Source: Prevotellaceae bacterium (GTDB taxonomy: Bacteria; Bacteroidota; Bacteroidia; Bacteroidales; UBA932). Taken from it: DNA of 36,244 nucleotides. The translations under genes were made by a program, and so were the position numbers. The notes under the pieces are model-generated. The model saw only the letters and a list, made by a program, of their open reading frames with translations. It made no database searches and was not told where the DNA came from. Positions within the stretch are counted from its first letter, which is position 1. The number at the start of each line of letters is the position of its first letter. Of the stretch, positions 1 to 8,231 are shown one piece after another. Location: assembly GCA_031280885.1 (NCBI GenBank), contig JAITGD010000025.1, positions 1-36,244 of the forward strand, given 5' to 3'.

Positions 1-465
1 AACGACCTTGCAAAAGATTCGCTTGACGAATGGATATATTATCTGAAAAACGATGTAATTCTCGACAATTTCAGAGCAAAAGGACTTCCTGAAGCACGCG
101 AAATTCTGAAAGTTGATGCTCTTTCAAAAGAGGAACGCGCCGCTTATTATCACCATTTAGACATGATGTTGCTGGAAAGAAACGCCATTTCGGATTCAAT
201 AGACAAAGGACATTTTGAAGGTCGTGCCAAAGGTCGCGCCGAAGGTCTTGTTGAAGGACGTGCCGAAGGTCTTGTTGAGGGTCTTGCTAAAGGTCTTGCT
301 AAAGGTCGTGCTGAAGGTCTTGCCAAAGGTCGTGCAGATGGGCTTGCAGATGGTCTTGCCAAAGGCGAAGCTGAGCGAAAGGCTCTGGAATCAGCCTTAG
401 AAAAAGAAAAAGCCGAACGCGAAGCCCTTGAAGCCGAAATTAAACGACTTAAAGACATTTTTTAG
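1..465 (+). CDS. Rpn/PD-(D/E)XK nuclease family transposase-like protein, C-terminal part
   Basis: The reading frame is open from base 1, so the N-terminal nuclease core lies outside the window and only 154 residues are visible. They contain a helical stretch (DEWIYYLKND, then KAEREALEAEIKRLKDIF at the end) flanking twelve tandem tetrapeptides of the form G-(R/L)-(A/V)-(K/E/D). In the family of Rpn recombination-promoting nucleases / PD-(D/E)XK transposases, this charged Gly-rich repeat followed by a short coiled coil is a common C-terminus. The nuclease motif itself cannot be checked here, so the family call rests on the tail and on LKVDALSKEERAAYYHHL-like sequence. The TAG stop lies inside a TTTTTTAGACATTTGGAC word that belongs to the family A intergenic repeats. 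Confidence 0.7.
   Translation, partial: NDLAKDSLDEWIYYLKNDVILDNFRAKGLPEAREILKVDALSKEERAAYYHHLDMMLLERNAISDSIDKGHFEGRAKGRAEGLVEGRAEGLVEGLAKGLAKGRAEGLAKGRADGLADGLAKGEAERKALESALEKEKAEREALEAEIKRLKDIF
220..375 (+). repeat. 12-bp tandem repeat inside the Rpn-like gene
   Basis: Twelve 12-bp units (GGTCKTGCYRAA-like) plus one degenerate unit encode GRAK/GRAE/GLVE/GLAK tetrapeptides. The unit length is a multiple of three, so copy-number change would lengthen or shorten the tail without shifting the frame. Confidence 0.9.
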
Positions 466-490
466 ACATTTGGACATTTTTTAGACATTT
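463..490 (+). repeat. Family A 8-bp-type repeat at the Rpn-like stop codon
   Basis: The words TTTTTTAGACATTTGGAC and TTTTTTAGACATTT start on the stop codon of the preceding gene. They are diverged members of the TTTTAGAC/TTTTGGAC family seen at 9168, 11213, 12206, 22555 and 30846. Confidence 0.6.
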
Positions 491-517
491 AGATGTATAA
501 TTTTTAATTGAAAAAAG

Positions 518-613
518 CCAGCCTGCGTAGCGTCTTGGTTCTTGGTTCTTGGAATCCTGAATCATTCTTGCATAGCTGTCTTGGTTCTTGAAATCCTGAA
601 TCATTCTTAATTA
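518..613 (+). repeat. Family B intergenic repeat (two direct copies)
   Basis: Two copies of a word of the type GTCTTGGTTCTTG followed by GAATCCTGAATCATTCTT, about 50 bp apart, fill the gap before the secreted-protein gene. They are reverse-orientation relatives of the AGAACCAAGAGCCAAGAC words at 5602-5845 and 8075-8230. I see no clear TAnnTTTG promoter in the gap. Confidence 0.75.
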
Positions 614-615
614 AC

Positions 616-3381
616 ATGGTAGTATCATTTTGGAGATTGTGGTGTTCGATTGCGGCTTTTATTCTGATTGGCCTCGCATCGATACAGGCTCAGGATAGAA
701 CATTCTGGTTTGTTGTTCCCGATTTGGCCTATCAAAGCAATAGCGGTAGCGAAACGGTGGACAGACCGGTGTTTTTTGTCATAAGCACAGGCGCGGAAGC
801 TGCTACTGTTGTTATGTCGATGCCGGCAAACTCAATAAACTTTTCGGCGCGGACATTCAATATCGCCGCCAATTCGTCGGAACGAGTAGTTTTCAATAGT
901 GCGAGCGAGATGGCGTCAATAGAAAACAGCGTGCTTGACGCTACTTGCGGAGTGAAAAATAATAAAGGCGTGCTTTTTACCTCAAGCGCTGAGGTAACGA
1001 TATACTATCAAGTTGATTCACCTAATTCAAAAGATATTTTCACACTCAAAGGCTCGAAGGCATTGGGGCTGGATTTTTACACTCCGTTTCAAACGCGATG
1101 GAACAGCAGTCCCAATCATAACGACGCATATCCACAGTTTCATATTGTAGCTACTGAAAATAATACTACGGTGAATATCCTTCCAAAGGCAAACATTGTA
1201 GGCACAAATGCCGGAGTGTTGAAAACGGTGATACTGAATCGTGGCGAGACCTTTGCCGCACGAGCGAGAAATGCTTCTCTTCGTCTTGACGGATCGAGGG
1301 TTACATCCGATAAGCCTGTGGGAGTGGTGGTGGCCGACGATGAAATGCAGGCCGACGGCGCTCTGGATCTGGGCGGCGACCAGATAGTGCCGGTATCGTG
1401 CTTAGCAACAAATCATGTGCTTATACGCGGATTTACGTTTGATGCGTATGGCGATTACATTTATATCTTAGGAACAAGACCGAATACGCAGATATTCTTC
1501 GACAGCGACCCTACGGTGCAAAGAACAATCCAGGCGGGCGAAACCTTCGAAATGAAAATGGATAATAACACGCTTACCCGCTATATCCGTAGCAGCGAGC
1601 CTGTTTATCTTTATCAGGTTTCGGGCGTTGAGGACGAACTTGGCGCTGCGCTTGTGCCGGGGATGTATTCCATCAATTCGCGACGGATATCCTTGTACAC
1701 AGGAGCTTCCGGGCCGGAAATTAGCGACTATCTTTTCCTTCTTGTACGTAGCGGCAACGAAGGCAATTTCTTGCTGAACGGCGAATCGGGAAAGATTAAT
1801 GCGTCGAGTTTCAGCGCTATATCCGGACTTCCGGAGTGGAAATACGCACGTATCGACGTCAGCAATGCGATAAGGCCGTCTTCCGTTAATGTGGTTGAAA
1901 ACATACACGGAGCTTTCGCTTTGGGATATTTCCGCAATGCGAACAACAAGTCGGCTTTGTATGGATATTTATCGATGTTTGGCCAGCTCGAACTTCCCGA
2001 TACGACGCAGGCCTGTCGCGGACAAGAACTTACTTTGGATGCCGGCTATGCAAAATCGTACAAGTGGTGGAAAAGCGGCGAGCCGAGCCGCGTCCTTTCC
2101 ACTGAGGCAATATATAAGGTTCCGGCCAACGAAACAGGCTGGTACTGTGTGCGTGTCGAGCAGGATCCTTTTCAGGTAATCGATTCTACTTACGTCAAAA
2201 TAGAGGAATTTAACGCTCTTGCCAATATTCCCGTCCTGTTCAAGGTCGGAACTCCGCAGGATTTCTCGGTGAGCCTTGCTCAGGAAACAGACAAATCGTA
2301 TTCGTGGACTTTCTCGGGAGCTACGACCGAAACTTCTTCGACGCCTAATCCTTCGGGAATAGTGTGGCCGGAAGCAGGCGAGGCAAACCTCAGTCTGACA
2401 ATAAGAAATAATCGATTGCATTGCGATACTGTAATTACACGAAAATTAATAGTTTATGGCACGAAAGACACAACGGTATGTCTCGGCACAGAGCTTAGCC
2501 TGTCGCCACTCGAAAACGGCGTTCATGCAGAGGTAAGGTGGTATTCCGATAGTCCTTATTCCACTCTGATTCACACAGGTGAAAGCATTACGTTTCGCGC
2601 CGCATCAGCAGATACGGTTCTTTATTTCATCATACGCTCAGAAGGAGAGGAGGTGAAAGATAGTGTCAAAATATCAGCAATAAACCCTCCGACGGTCAAA
2701 GCAATGAGCGATACGCTAATCTGTTACGGAGATGCGATATTTCTGCATGAGGAATACGACGCTTCTTCGATTGCATGGAACGTCGAAAGGAGAGAAATAC
2801 GTCCGAAGTTTACTGAGGATTATATCGTTACAGCCAGCCGTCGTCCTTGTCCCGACGTGCGCGACACGGTAACTATTACGGTCAATGATTCGCTGTACAT
2901 CAGTCCCGACGCGCTGCCTGCTCATCAGAAAGGAGCGCCATATTTGCAGCAACTAACAAGCAATGCAGCAAATCCATTCTTTGTTTCGCACGATTTGCCC
3001 GAAGGATTCACAATGAGCAACGATGGCGAAATCAATAAAATAGCGCTCAATGCCAAAATGCAGGATACAAAATTCACCGTAACCATAACCGACGATTACG
3101 GCTGCGAACTTGTTAAAGAATACGAGCTTGTAGGCCAGCTTTTTGTTCCTGAAATATTTACACCCGATAATGACGGAGTAAACGACCGTTTTATGAAAGG
3201 ATTTAGCTTGATTATCTACGACCGGCTGGGAATTAAAATCTTCGAGGGCGACGACGGCTGGGATGGAACGTGTAAAGGTCAAGCAGTTCAGCAGGATACA
3301 TATTTTTATATTTTGAATTATACTGACGACGACGGCGCAAAAGCCAAACTTCAAGGGCCAATTACAATAGTGAGGATGTAA
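616..3381 (+). CDS. Secreted IgGFc-binding-like protein with T9SS type B (CHU_C) sorting domain
   Basis: The 921-residue product has a signal peptide (hydrophobic residues about 8-24, ending SIQAQ). A long beta-rich N-terminal half contains FHIVATENNTTVNILPKA and DYIYILGTRPNTQIFF, which resemble the IgGFc-binding N-terminal domain found in Bacteroidota surface proteins. Ig-like or PKD-like segments follow (about 460-840, with CRGQELTLDAG, CLGTELSLSP and CYGDAIFL segment starts). Residues 842-921 form a gliding-motility/CHU_C domain with the hallmark FTPDNDGVNDRF. In this family the C-terminal domain directs export across the outer membrane by the type IX system. The ligand is unknown; binding of immunoglobulin is a family name, not something shown here. 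The ATG is preceded directly by family B repeats. Confidence 0.9.
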   Translation: MVVSFWRLWCSIAAFILIGLASIQAQDRTFWFVVPDLAYQSNSGSETVDRPVFFVISTGAEAATVVMSMPANSINFSARTFNIAANSSERVVFNSASEMASIENSVLDATCGVKNNKGVLFTSSAEVTIYYQVDSPNSKDIFTLKGSKALGLDFYTPFQTRWNSSPNHNDAYPQFHIVATENNTTVNILPKANIVGTNAGVLKTVILNRGETFAARARNASLRLDGSRVTSDKPVGVVVADDEMQADGALDLGGDQIVPVSCLATNHVLIRGFTFDAYGDYIYILGTRPNTQIFFDSDPTVQRTIQAGETFEMKMDNNTLTRYIRSSEPVYLYQVSGVEDELGAALVPGMYSINSRRISLYTGASGPEISDYLFLLVRSGNEGNFLLNGESGKINASSFSAISGLPEWKYARIDVSNAIRPSSVNVVENIHGAFALGYFRNANNKSALYGYLSMFGQLELPDTTQACRGQELTLDAGYAKSYKWWKSGEPSRVLSTEAIYKVPANETGWYCVRVEQDPFQVIDSTYVKIEEFNALANIPVLFKVGTPQDFSVSLAQETDKSYSWTFSGATTETSSTPNPSGIVWPEAGEANLSLTIRNNRLHCDTVITRKLIVYGTKDTTVCLGTELSLSPLENGVHAEVRWYSDSPYSTLIHTGESITFRAASADTVLYFIIRSEGEEVKDSVKISAINPPTVKAMSDTLICYGDAIFLHEEYDASSIAWNVERREIRPKFTEDYIVTASRRPCPDVRDTVTITVNDSLYISPDALPAHQKGAPYLQQLTSNAANPFFVSHDLPEGFTMSNDGEINKIALNAKMQDTKFTVTITDDYGCELVKEYELVGQLFVPEIFTPDNDGVNDRFMKGFSLIIYDRLGIKIFEGDDGWDGTCKGQAVQQDTYFYILNYTDDDGAKAKLQGPITIVRM

Positions 3382-3384
3382 ATG

Positions 3385-3415
3385 TATCGACCTACGCATC
3401 GATAAATCCTTTTTT
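3385..3415 (+). terminator. Possible weak intrinsic terminator after the T9SS gene
   Basis: TATCGA and TCGATA form a 6-bp stem around CCTACGCA, followed by AATCC and a six-T run. The stem is short and the T-run is not directly adjacent, so this is only a candidate. Confidence 0.35.
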
Positions 3416-3426
3416 GCTCATCTTAG

Positions 3427-3490
3427 CTTTCCAATAGTCTAAAAGTCTAACAGTCTAAAAGTCCAATAAAAAGTCAAACAGTCCAAAAGA
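3427..3490 (+). repeat. Family A 8-bp tandem repeat (AGTCYAAM orientation)
   Basis: Consecutive 8-bp words AGTCTAAA, AGTCTAAC, AGTCTAAA and AGTCCAAT, then looser copies, lie between two same-strand genes. This block does not touch a stop codon and has the opposite orientation, relative to its upstream gene, to the other family A loci. Confidence 0.85.
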
Positions 3491-3506
3491 AGTCGAAAAA
3501 TAATAC

Positions 3507-3514
3507 TATATTTG
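3507..3514 (+). promoter_or_regulatory. -7 promoter element of the polyprenyl synthase gene
   Basis: TATATTTG matches the Bacteroidota -7 consensus TAnnTTTG. It lies 77 bp upstream of the preferred ATG at 3592. No convincing -33 TTG at the usual spacing is visible. Confidence 0.55.
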
Positions 3515-3591
3515 CATCAATTTTCAGGCACGCATGTCGGGAAACTCTACAAAGAGTGTCGGTGTGTGCAAAAGCATTTAATATTAGTCGG

Positions 3592-4572
3592 ATGTATTCA
3601 TCAAACGAACTTAAAGAATTAGTAGAGAGATCGCTCAAAGGGATATTGCATCCCGAAGGACCTTCGGAACTATATGCGCCGGTGTCTTACAGCCTTTCGG
3701 TAGGCGGCAAAAGAATCAGACCGGTACTCGCCTTGCTGGCTTGTAACATGTTTACTGATCACATTACAGATAAGTGCGTTCTGCCAGCCATAGGTCTGGA
3801 AATGTTCCACACTTTCACTCTGGTGCATGACGATATCATGGACAAGGCAGACATGAGACGCAATCAAGCTTCGGTTCATAAAAAATGGAATAGCAACATT
3901 GCCATACTTTCGGGCGACGCTATGTGTATAGACGCATACAGGCTTATGTGTCAAGCAGAAATATCTAAATTGCCCGAAATATTGGCCTGCTTCAACAAAG
4001 CGGCCTTGAATGTGTGCGAAGGACAGCAATACGACATGAACTACGAGGCAAAATCCTCTATCACCGAAAACGATTATCTGAAAATGATAGAATTGAAAAC
4101 CGGTAAATTGATTGCCGTCGCAGCGCAGATAGGAGCAATTCTCGGAGGAGCTTCGACGCCGGATGTGGACAAACTCTACAAAGTGGGTCTGAATCTCGGA
4201 ATGGCATTTCAAATTCAGGATGATGTGCTGGATACTTATTCGGATTCAAAAAAGCTGGGTAAAGACGCCGGATTGGATATTGCTCATAATAAAAAGACTT
4301 ATCTGCTGATTTCGGCTATTCGTCTGGCTGCGGGCGAACAGAAAAAACAGCTGAATATACTGCTCAAACCAAATACGGAAATCGACCCGAAAGAAAAGTA
4401 TTTAGCCGTCAAATCAATTTACGACGAGCTTAAAGTCAGAGATTTGGCCGAAGCCAAAATAAAAGAATACTTCTCGAAAGCCGCCTCCGAATTGAATGGA
4501 GTAGGAGCAAAACCGGAACGAAAACAGGCAATGGAAGAATTTGTCAATCAACTTATAACACGTCAAAGCTAA
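3592..4572 (+). CDS. Polyprenyl diphosphate synthase (probably short-chain)
   Basis: All-alpha isoprenoid synthase of 326 residues that condenses isopentenyl diphosphate with allylic diphosphates in the cytoplasm. Both Mg-binding aspartate motifs are present: DDIMD at 80-84 followed by MRRN, and DDVLD at 210-214. SVGGKRIRP near residue 36 is the substrate-binding segment. The residue five positions before the first aspartate is Phe (FTLVHDD). In characterised trans-prenyltransferases an aromatic residue there limits chain length, so FPP or GGPP is more likely than a long quinone chain; this is inference. I chose ATG 3592 over an in-frame GTG at 3556, because the family start (MYSSNELKELV) fits and the extra 12 residues match nothing. 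The DUF4254 gene follows after 12 bp. Confidence 0.92.
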   Translation: MYSSNELKELVERSLKGILHPEGPSELYAPVSYSLSVGGKRIRPVLALLACNMFTDHITDKCVLPAIGLEMFHTFTLVHDDIMDKADMRRNQASVHKKWNSNIAILSGDAMCIDAYRLMCQAEISKLPEILACFNKAALNVCEGQQYDMNYEAKSSITENDYLKMIELKTGKLIAVAAQIGAILGGASTPDVDKLYKVGLNLGMAFQIQDDVLDTYSDSKKLGKDAGLDIAHNKKTYLLISAIRLAAGEQKKQLNILLKPNTEIDPKEKYLAVKSIYDELKVRDLAEAKIKEYFSKAASELNGVGAKPERKQAMEEFVNQLITRQS

Positions 4573-4584
4573 AAGAGCAAATCA

Positions 4585-5193
4585 ATGGAAAAATTGTTCA
4601 GCAAATTGTGCATCGATATATTCAGGCAATCAATCGACGATTATCATGTTACGGACAATGTGGATAGCGTGATTAAAAATCCTTATACACACCCGAATAT
4701 CGAATATTATCTGTATCTGAAAAACACTATCGACACAGTGCAGTGGCATTTGGAAGATATTATCCGCCGTCCGGACATCGACCCTGTGGAAGCGTTGAAA
4801 ATCAAAAGACGAATCGACAAATCAAATCAAGATAGAACCGATTTGGTAGAGCTAATCGACAGTTGGTTTCTCGATAAATACAAGGATGTAAAGCATTTAC
4901 CGGAAGTTACCATCAATACTGAAACTCCGGCATGGGCTGTGGACAGATTGTCGATACTCACTCTGAAAATATATCACATGCGTTGCGAAACCCTGCGTGC
5001 CGACGCTTCTCGGGAACATATCGAAGCATGTAAACAAAAACTTAAAGTGCTGGAAGAACAGGAAAACGACCTGTCGCAGGCTATCGACAGCCTTATCAGC
5101 GATATAGCCGCTGGCCGAAAGTATATGAAAATATATAAACAAATGAAAATGTACAACGATCCGGCCTTGAATCCAGAACTTTACGGAAAATAA
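4585..5193 (+). CDS. DUF4254 family protein
   Basis: The 202-residue cytoplasmic helical protein matches DUF4254 through VQWHLEDIIRRPDIDP and IKRRIDKSNQDRTDLVELID. The biochemical role of the family is unknown. In other Bacteroidota it is often found near lipopolysaccharide or glycosyltransferase genes, which is not the case here. It has no signal peptide or membrane segment, and the last third (about 140-180) is predicted coiled coil from its KLKVLEEQENDLSQAIDSL pattern. It sits 12 bp after the polyprenyl synthase gene and 3 bp before the DUF2721 gene, so the three are probably cotranscribed. Confidence 0.85.
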   Translation: MEKLFSKLCIDIFRQSIDDYHVTDNVDSVIKNPYTHPNIEYYLYLKNTIDTVQWHLEDIIRRPDIDPVEALKIKRRIDKSNQDRTDLVELIDSWFLDKYKDVKHLPEVTINTETPAWAVDRLSILTLKIYHMRCETLRADASREHIEACKQKLKVLEEQENDLSQAIDSLISDIAAGRKYMKIYKQMKMYNDPALNPELYGK

Positions 5194-5196
5194 TTG

Positions 5197-5646
5197 ATGG
5201 GCGAAAACGAATTGACTTTGACCACTCCCGCCTTGCTGTTTTCGGCATTGTCGTTGCTTATGCTGGCTTTTACAAACCGATTTCTGGCTCTGGCTCAACT
5301 TGTTCGCAATGTTCATGCCGAATACAAAACAAATCCCGACAAGATTCTTCATTCTCAAATCCGCAATCTGCGCAAGCGATTACGACTGATTCGCGATCTT
5401 CAAGTCGCCGGTATCGGAAGTCTGCTTTTATGCGTAGTTTGCATGTTTTTGGTGTATGTCGGATACAAAGCCGCCGCAACCATGGTATTCGGCGTAGCTC
5501 TGATGTTGCTGATTATTTCGTTGATAATGACCATCTGGGAAATACTAATATCCATCCACGCCCTGAATTACCGCCTCAGCGACGTAGAGGAATTTCAAGA
5601 AGAATCAAGATTTCAGGAGCCAAGAGCCAAGACTTCAGGACGGTAA
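5197..5646 (+). CDS. DUF2721 family membrane protein with repeat-derived tail
   Basis: The 149-residue product matches DUF2721: an N-terminal hydrophobic helix (PALLFSALSLLMLAFTNRFL), a basic amphipathic linker (LRKRLRLIRDLQ), then two further transmembrane segments around residues 70-115. Function is unknown. ATG 5197 is preferred over the TTG directly before it. The family-like sequence ends near residue 132 (YRLSDVEEFQ). The last residues (about SRFQEPRAKTSGR) and the TAA stop are encoded by the first unit of the family B repeat that fills the gap to mnmD, so the native C-terminus seems to have been replaced or extended. Confidence 0.82.
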   Translation: MGENELTLTTPALLFSALSLLMLAFTNRFLALAQLVRNVHAEYKTNPDKILHSQIRNLRKRLRLIRDLQVAGIGSLLLCVVCMFLVYVGYKAAATMVFGVALMLLIISLIMTIWEILISIHALNYRLSDVEEFQEESRFQEPRAKTSGR

Positions 5647-5845
5647 ACGTCTTGTGGAATCAAGATTTCAAGAACCAAGAGCCAAGACTTCAGGACGGTA
5701 AACATCTTGTGGAATCAAGATTTCAAGAATCAAGAGCCAAGACTTCAGGACGGTAAGCATCCTCACTCCAAACGTCCTGACTCTTGGTTCTTGAAATCTT
5801 GGTTCTTGAAATCTTGGTTCTTGAAATCTTGGTTCTTGGCTCTAA
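5602..5845. repeat. Family B inverted repeat between convergent genes
   Basis: Three direct units with a period of 55 bp (starts near 5602, 5657 and 5712), each containing CAAGAGCCAAGACTTCAGGA, are followed from about 5777 by reverse-orientation 15-bp units, CTTGGTTCTTGAAAT, repeated four times. The two halves can pair over long stretches. The element covers the 3' ends of both flanking genes: it encodes the DUF2721 tail and, on the other strand, an NQDFK-repeat tail of MnmD. Confidence 0.9.
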
Positions 5846-6491
5846 GAACGTGCCTTTTCCCGCCGATGCCGGATAGTCGTTCGACTTTAAAACCGGCTGC
5901 TCTCAATGCCTGTTTTACTGTTCCTTTCGACGAATAAGTCAGCAATATTCCCTGCGGGACTAAAGTTTTGCGCAGAGCCTCGAACACTTCCTGCGTCCAC
6001 ATTTCGGGCTGTGTATTAGGCGAAAAGGCGTCAAAATAAATTATATCGAAATCTTTTCCTGTTTCGCCGGCAAGGTAAGTTGCAAGGTCGAGATGCAGTT
6101 TTTGGAAACGGAAATCGTCAAGAAAATGAATTTCGTTCCATGTAAGTTTGTGAAGATAGGCAAAATCCTGAATTTCACATTCAAGCACATCGGCATAATT
6201 CAGCTGAGCGATTGTTTTTTCGGCAACAGGAAAGGCCTCTATCGTTTCAAAATAAACCTTGAGTTTGCGTTTGCGGGCTTCGAGCATGGCGAGCAGCACG
6301 TTCAGTCCTGTGCCGAATCCGATTTCGAGTATTCTGAAATTATCTTTGGATGCAAAATACTCAAAACCTGCATCGACAAACACATGCCGAGATTCCTGTA
6401 CCGCTCCGCGTAGCGAGTGATAACTTTCGCCCAATTGATTATTGTACAAGGTATGAGAGCCATCGTCGGTAAATTCTATTTTTGTAAACAT
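5763..6491 (-). CDS. mnmD: tRNA U34 5-methylaminomethyl-2-thiouridine methyltransferase, MnmD-type
   Basis: The 242-residue protein corresponds to the methyltransferase domain of MnmC (Methyltransf_30). It would use SAM to methylate 5-aminomethyl-2-thiouridine at tRNA wobble position 34. The SAM loop is LEIGFGTGLNVLLA, and the catalytic-region motif is IIYFDAFSPNTQPEMW. The FAD-dependent MnmC2 half is absent, as is common outside proteobacteria. The ATG at 6491 is preferred over a TTG two codons upstream. The family-like sequence ends at GGKRHVLRA. The last 24 residues, with NQDFK repeated three times and then NQESGRLE, are encoded by the family B repeat. It diverges from the GH3 gene. Confidence 0.9.
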   Translation of the reverse strand: MFTKIEFTDDGSHTLYNNQLGESYHSLRGAVQESRHVFVDAGFEYFASKDNFRILEIGFGTGLNVLLAMLEARKRKLKVYFETIEAFPVAEKTIAQLNYADVLECEIQDFAYLHKLTWNEIHFLDDFRFQKLHLDLATYLAGETGKDFDIIYFDAFSPNTQPEMWTQEVFEALRKTLVPQGILLTYSSKGTVKQALRAAGFKVERLSGIGGKRHVLRAKNQDFKNQDFKNQDFKNQESGRLE

Positions 6492-6494
6492 GCA

Positions 6495-6502
6495 CAAAAT
6501 TA
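6495..6502 (-). promoter_or_regulatory. Possible -7 element of mnmD (leaderless or nearly so)
   Basis: On the minus strand TAATTTTG matches TAnnTTTG and ends 3 bases before the mnmD ATG. If used, transcription would begin at or within a few bases of the start codon, giving a leaderless mRNA. A single match of this degenerate motif in AT-rich DNA is weak evidence. Confidence 0.3.
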
Positions 6503-6513
6503 CAGATTATTTG

Positions 6514-6521
6514 TACTTTTG
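6514..6521 (+). promoter_or_regulatory. -7 promoter element of the GH3-family gene
   Basis: TACTTTTG matches TAnnTTTG. It lies between the in-frame ATG at 6490 and the preferred ATG at 6577, so a transcript from it could only be translated from the later start. Confidence 0.5.
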
Positions 6522-6576
6522 TCTCGTGCGAGTTGCGATGCGTGTGCAACAGCGCTTGATACGAAAAATAAATACT

Positions 6577-8076
6577 ATGCTTAATAAAATAGCTTTGTCG
6601 CTGTACAAAAAGCGTTTACAAAGCGCCGACGCTTTCAGAAAAAACCCCGGCGCAGCCCAGCAAAAAGTATTCCGTTCCCTGCTCGAAGCCGGACAACAAA
6701 CGGAATACGGCACGAAATACGGCTTCTCAAAAATCAAAAGTATAGACGATTACCTGCGGCAAACGCCGGTGGTCGATTACGGCGACTTGAAACCTTACAT
6801 AGATAGAATGCGTGCCGGCGAAAAAAATATCCTCTGGAACACTGCTATACAATGGTTTGCAAAATCGTCGGGAACGACGGCGGCAAAAAGCAAATTCATT
6901 CCCGTGAGCAAGGAGTGCCTGCGCGATTGTCATTTCAGCGGATTGCGCGACGTAACTTTGCAATATCTCCTGCGATATCCCAACTCTAAACTGCTCGGCG
7001 GAAAATCATTGACGCTTGGCGGCAGCCACGTGCCCGACGAATCGCAAAGCGGAGTAAAATACGGAGATCTCTCTGCTGTGATGATTCAAAATACGCCATG
7101 GTATATCGAACCGATTAGAGTGCCGTCGCGAAAAACTGCCCTCATTGCCGATTTCGATAAAAAAACCGAAGAAATAGCTCGACAGGCAATCAAACAGAAA
7201 ATAGTCAGTTTTGCAGGAGTGCCATCATGGAATCTTGTGCTAATGAAGCGAATACTCGATTATGCCGGAAAAAATAACCTGATCGAACTTTGGCCTGATT
7301 TGGAAGTCTTTTTTCACGGAGGAGTGGCTTTTGGCCCATACCGAGAACAGTTTCAGAAAATAATCCCTTCGGAACAAATGCGTTACATGGAAACATACAA
7401 CGCATCCGAAGGATTTTTTGCCTTACAGGACGAACCGACGGATAGCGCGATGCTTCTGCTTGCCGATAATGGTGTGTTTTACGAATTTATGCCGACCACA
7501 GAACTCGGCAAAGCCTTTCCTAAAGCCTTTACTATGAACGAGGTGAAAACAGAGGTAAACTATGCTGTGATTATAACTACCAACGCCGGTTTATGGCGTT
7601 ATTTGATAGGCGATACGGTGAAATTCGTCTCGCTGTATCCGCACAAAATAAAAATTACAGGACGTACAAAGCACTTTATCAATGTGTTTGGCGAAGAACT
7701 TATAGTCGATAACGCCGAAGTTGCCCTCTCGAAAGCCTGCGATGTTACGGGCGCTGTGATAACGGAATACACTGTTGCTCCAATCTTTATGGACGCTGAA
7801 ACAGCCAAAGGCGCTCACGAATGGCTGATTGAATTTGAAACGCCTCCAAACGATTACGAACAATTCGCAAATATCTTAGACGCAGCCCTCTGCGAAGTAA
7901 ATTCGGATTACGAAGCCAAACGTGATAGAGACACAACTCTGAAACGACTGAAACTAACAGTCTTGGATAAAGGAACTTTCTACGAATGGATGCGTCGTCG
8001 AGGAAAAATCGGCGGACAAAACAAGGTGCCGCGAATGAGCAACTCGCGAGAATACGCAGAAGAACTAATTGCTTAG
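6577..8076 (+). CDS. GH3 auxin-responsive promoter family protein (acyl-adenylating enzyme)
   Basis: The 499-residue cytoplasmic protein belongs to the GH3 branch of adenylate-forming enzymes, which in plants couple small carboxylic acids to amino acids. Bacterial substrates are unknown. The nucleotide-binding motifs are visible: SSGTTAAKSKFIP, YNASEGFF and YLIGDTVKFV, followed by TGRTKHFINVFGEEL in the C-terminal lid. The start at 6577 (MLNKIALSLYKKRL) fits family N-termini. An in-frame ATG at 6490 would add 29 unmatched residues and lies upstream of the likely promoter. The TAG stop abuts a family B repeat that separates it from the convergent ptb gene. Confidence 0.88.
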   Translation: MLNKIALSLYKKRLQSADAFRKNPGAAQQKVFRSLLEAGQQTEYGTKYGFSKIKSIDDYLRQTPVVDYGDLKPYIDRMRAGEKNILWNTAIQWFAKSSGTTAAKSKFIPVSKECLRDCHFSGLRDVTLQYLLRYPNSKLLGGKSLTLGGSHVPDESQSGVKYGDLSAVMIQNTPWYIEPIRVPSRKTALIADFDKKTEEIARQAIKQKIVSFAGVPSWNLVLMKRILDYAGKNNLIELWPDLEVFFHGGVAFGPYREQFQKIIPSEQMRYMETYNASEGFFALQDEPTDSAMLLLADNGVFYEFMPTTELGKAFPKAFTMNEVKTEVNYAVIITTNAGLWRYLIGDTVKFVSLYPHKIKITGRTKHFINVFGEELIVDNAEVALSKACDVTGAVITEYTVAPIFMDAETAKGAHEWLIEFETPPNDYEQFANILDAALCEVNSDYEAKRDRDTTLKRLKLTVLDKGTFYEWMRRRGKIGGQNKVPRMSNSREYAEELIA

Positions 8077-8230
8077 AACCAAGATAGCAAGACCCAAGAG
8101 CCAGGACGTTTTGACGGTCATATAGGGGCATGGCGCGCCTGGCCACTACAATGCGTATTCTTTCCAAACGTCCTGATTCCTGCAATCTTGGTTCCAAAAG
8201 TCTTGGCTCTTGTAATTTTGGTTCCAAAAA
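8075..8230. repeat. Family B inverted repeat between convergent GH3 and ptb genes
   Basis: The left arm (8075-8110) reads AGAACCAAGA...CAAGAGCCAGGACG. The right arm (8165-8230) carries the reverse complements, including AACGTCCTGATTCC, CTTGGTTCC and GTCTTGGCTCTTG. The loop includes the self-complementary GGCGCGCC. The element runs stop codon to stop codon, as at 5602-5845, and could act as a bidirectional 3' structure. Confidence 0.85.
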
Positions 8231-8231
8231 A

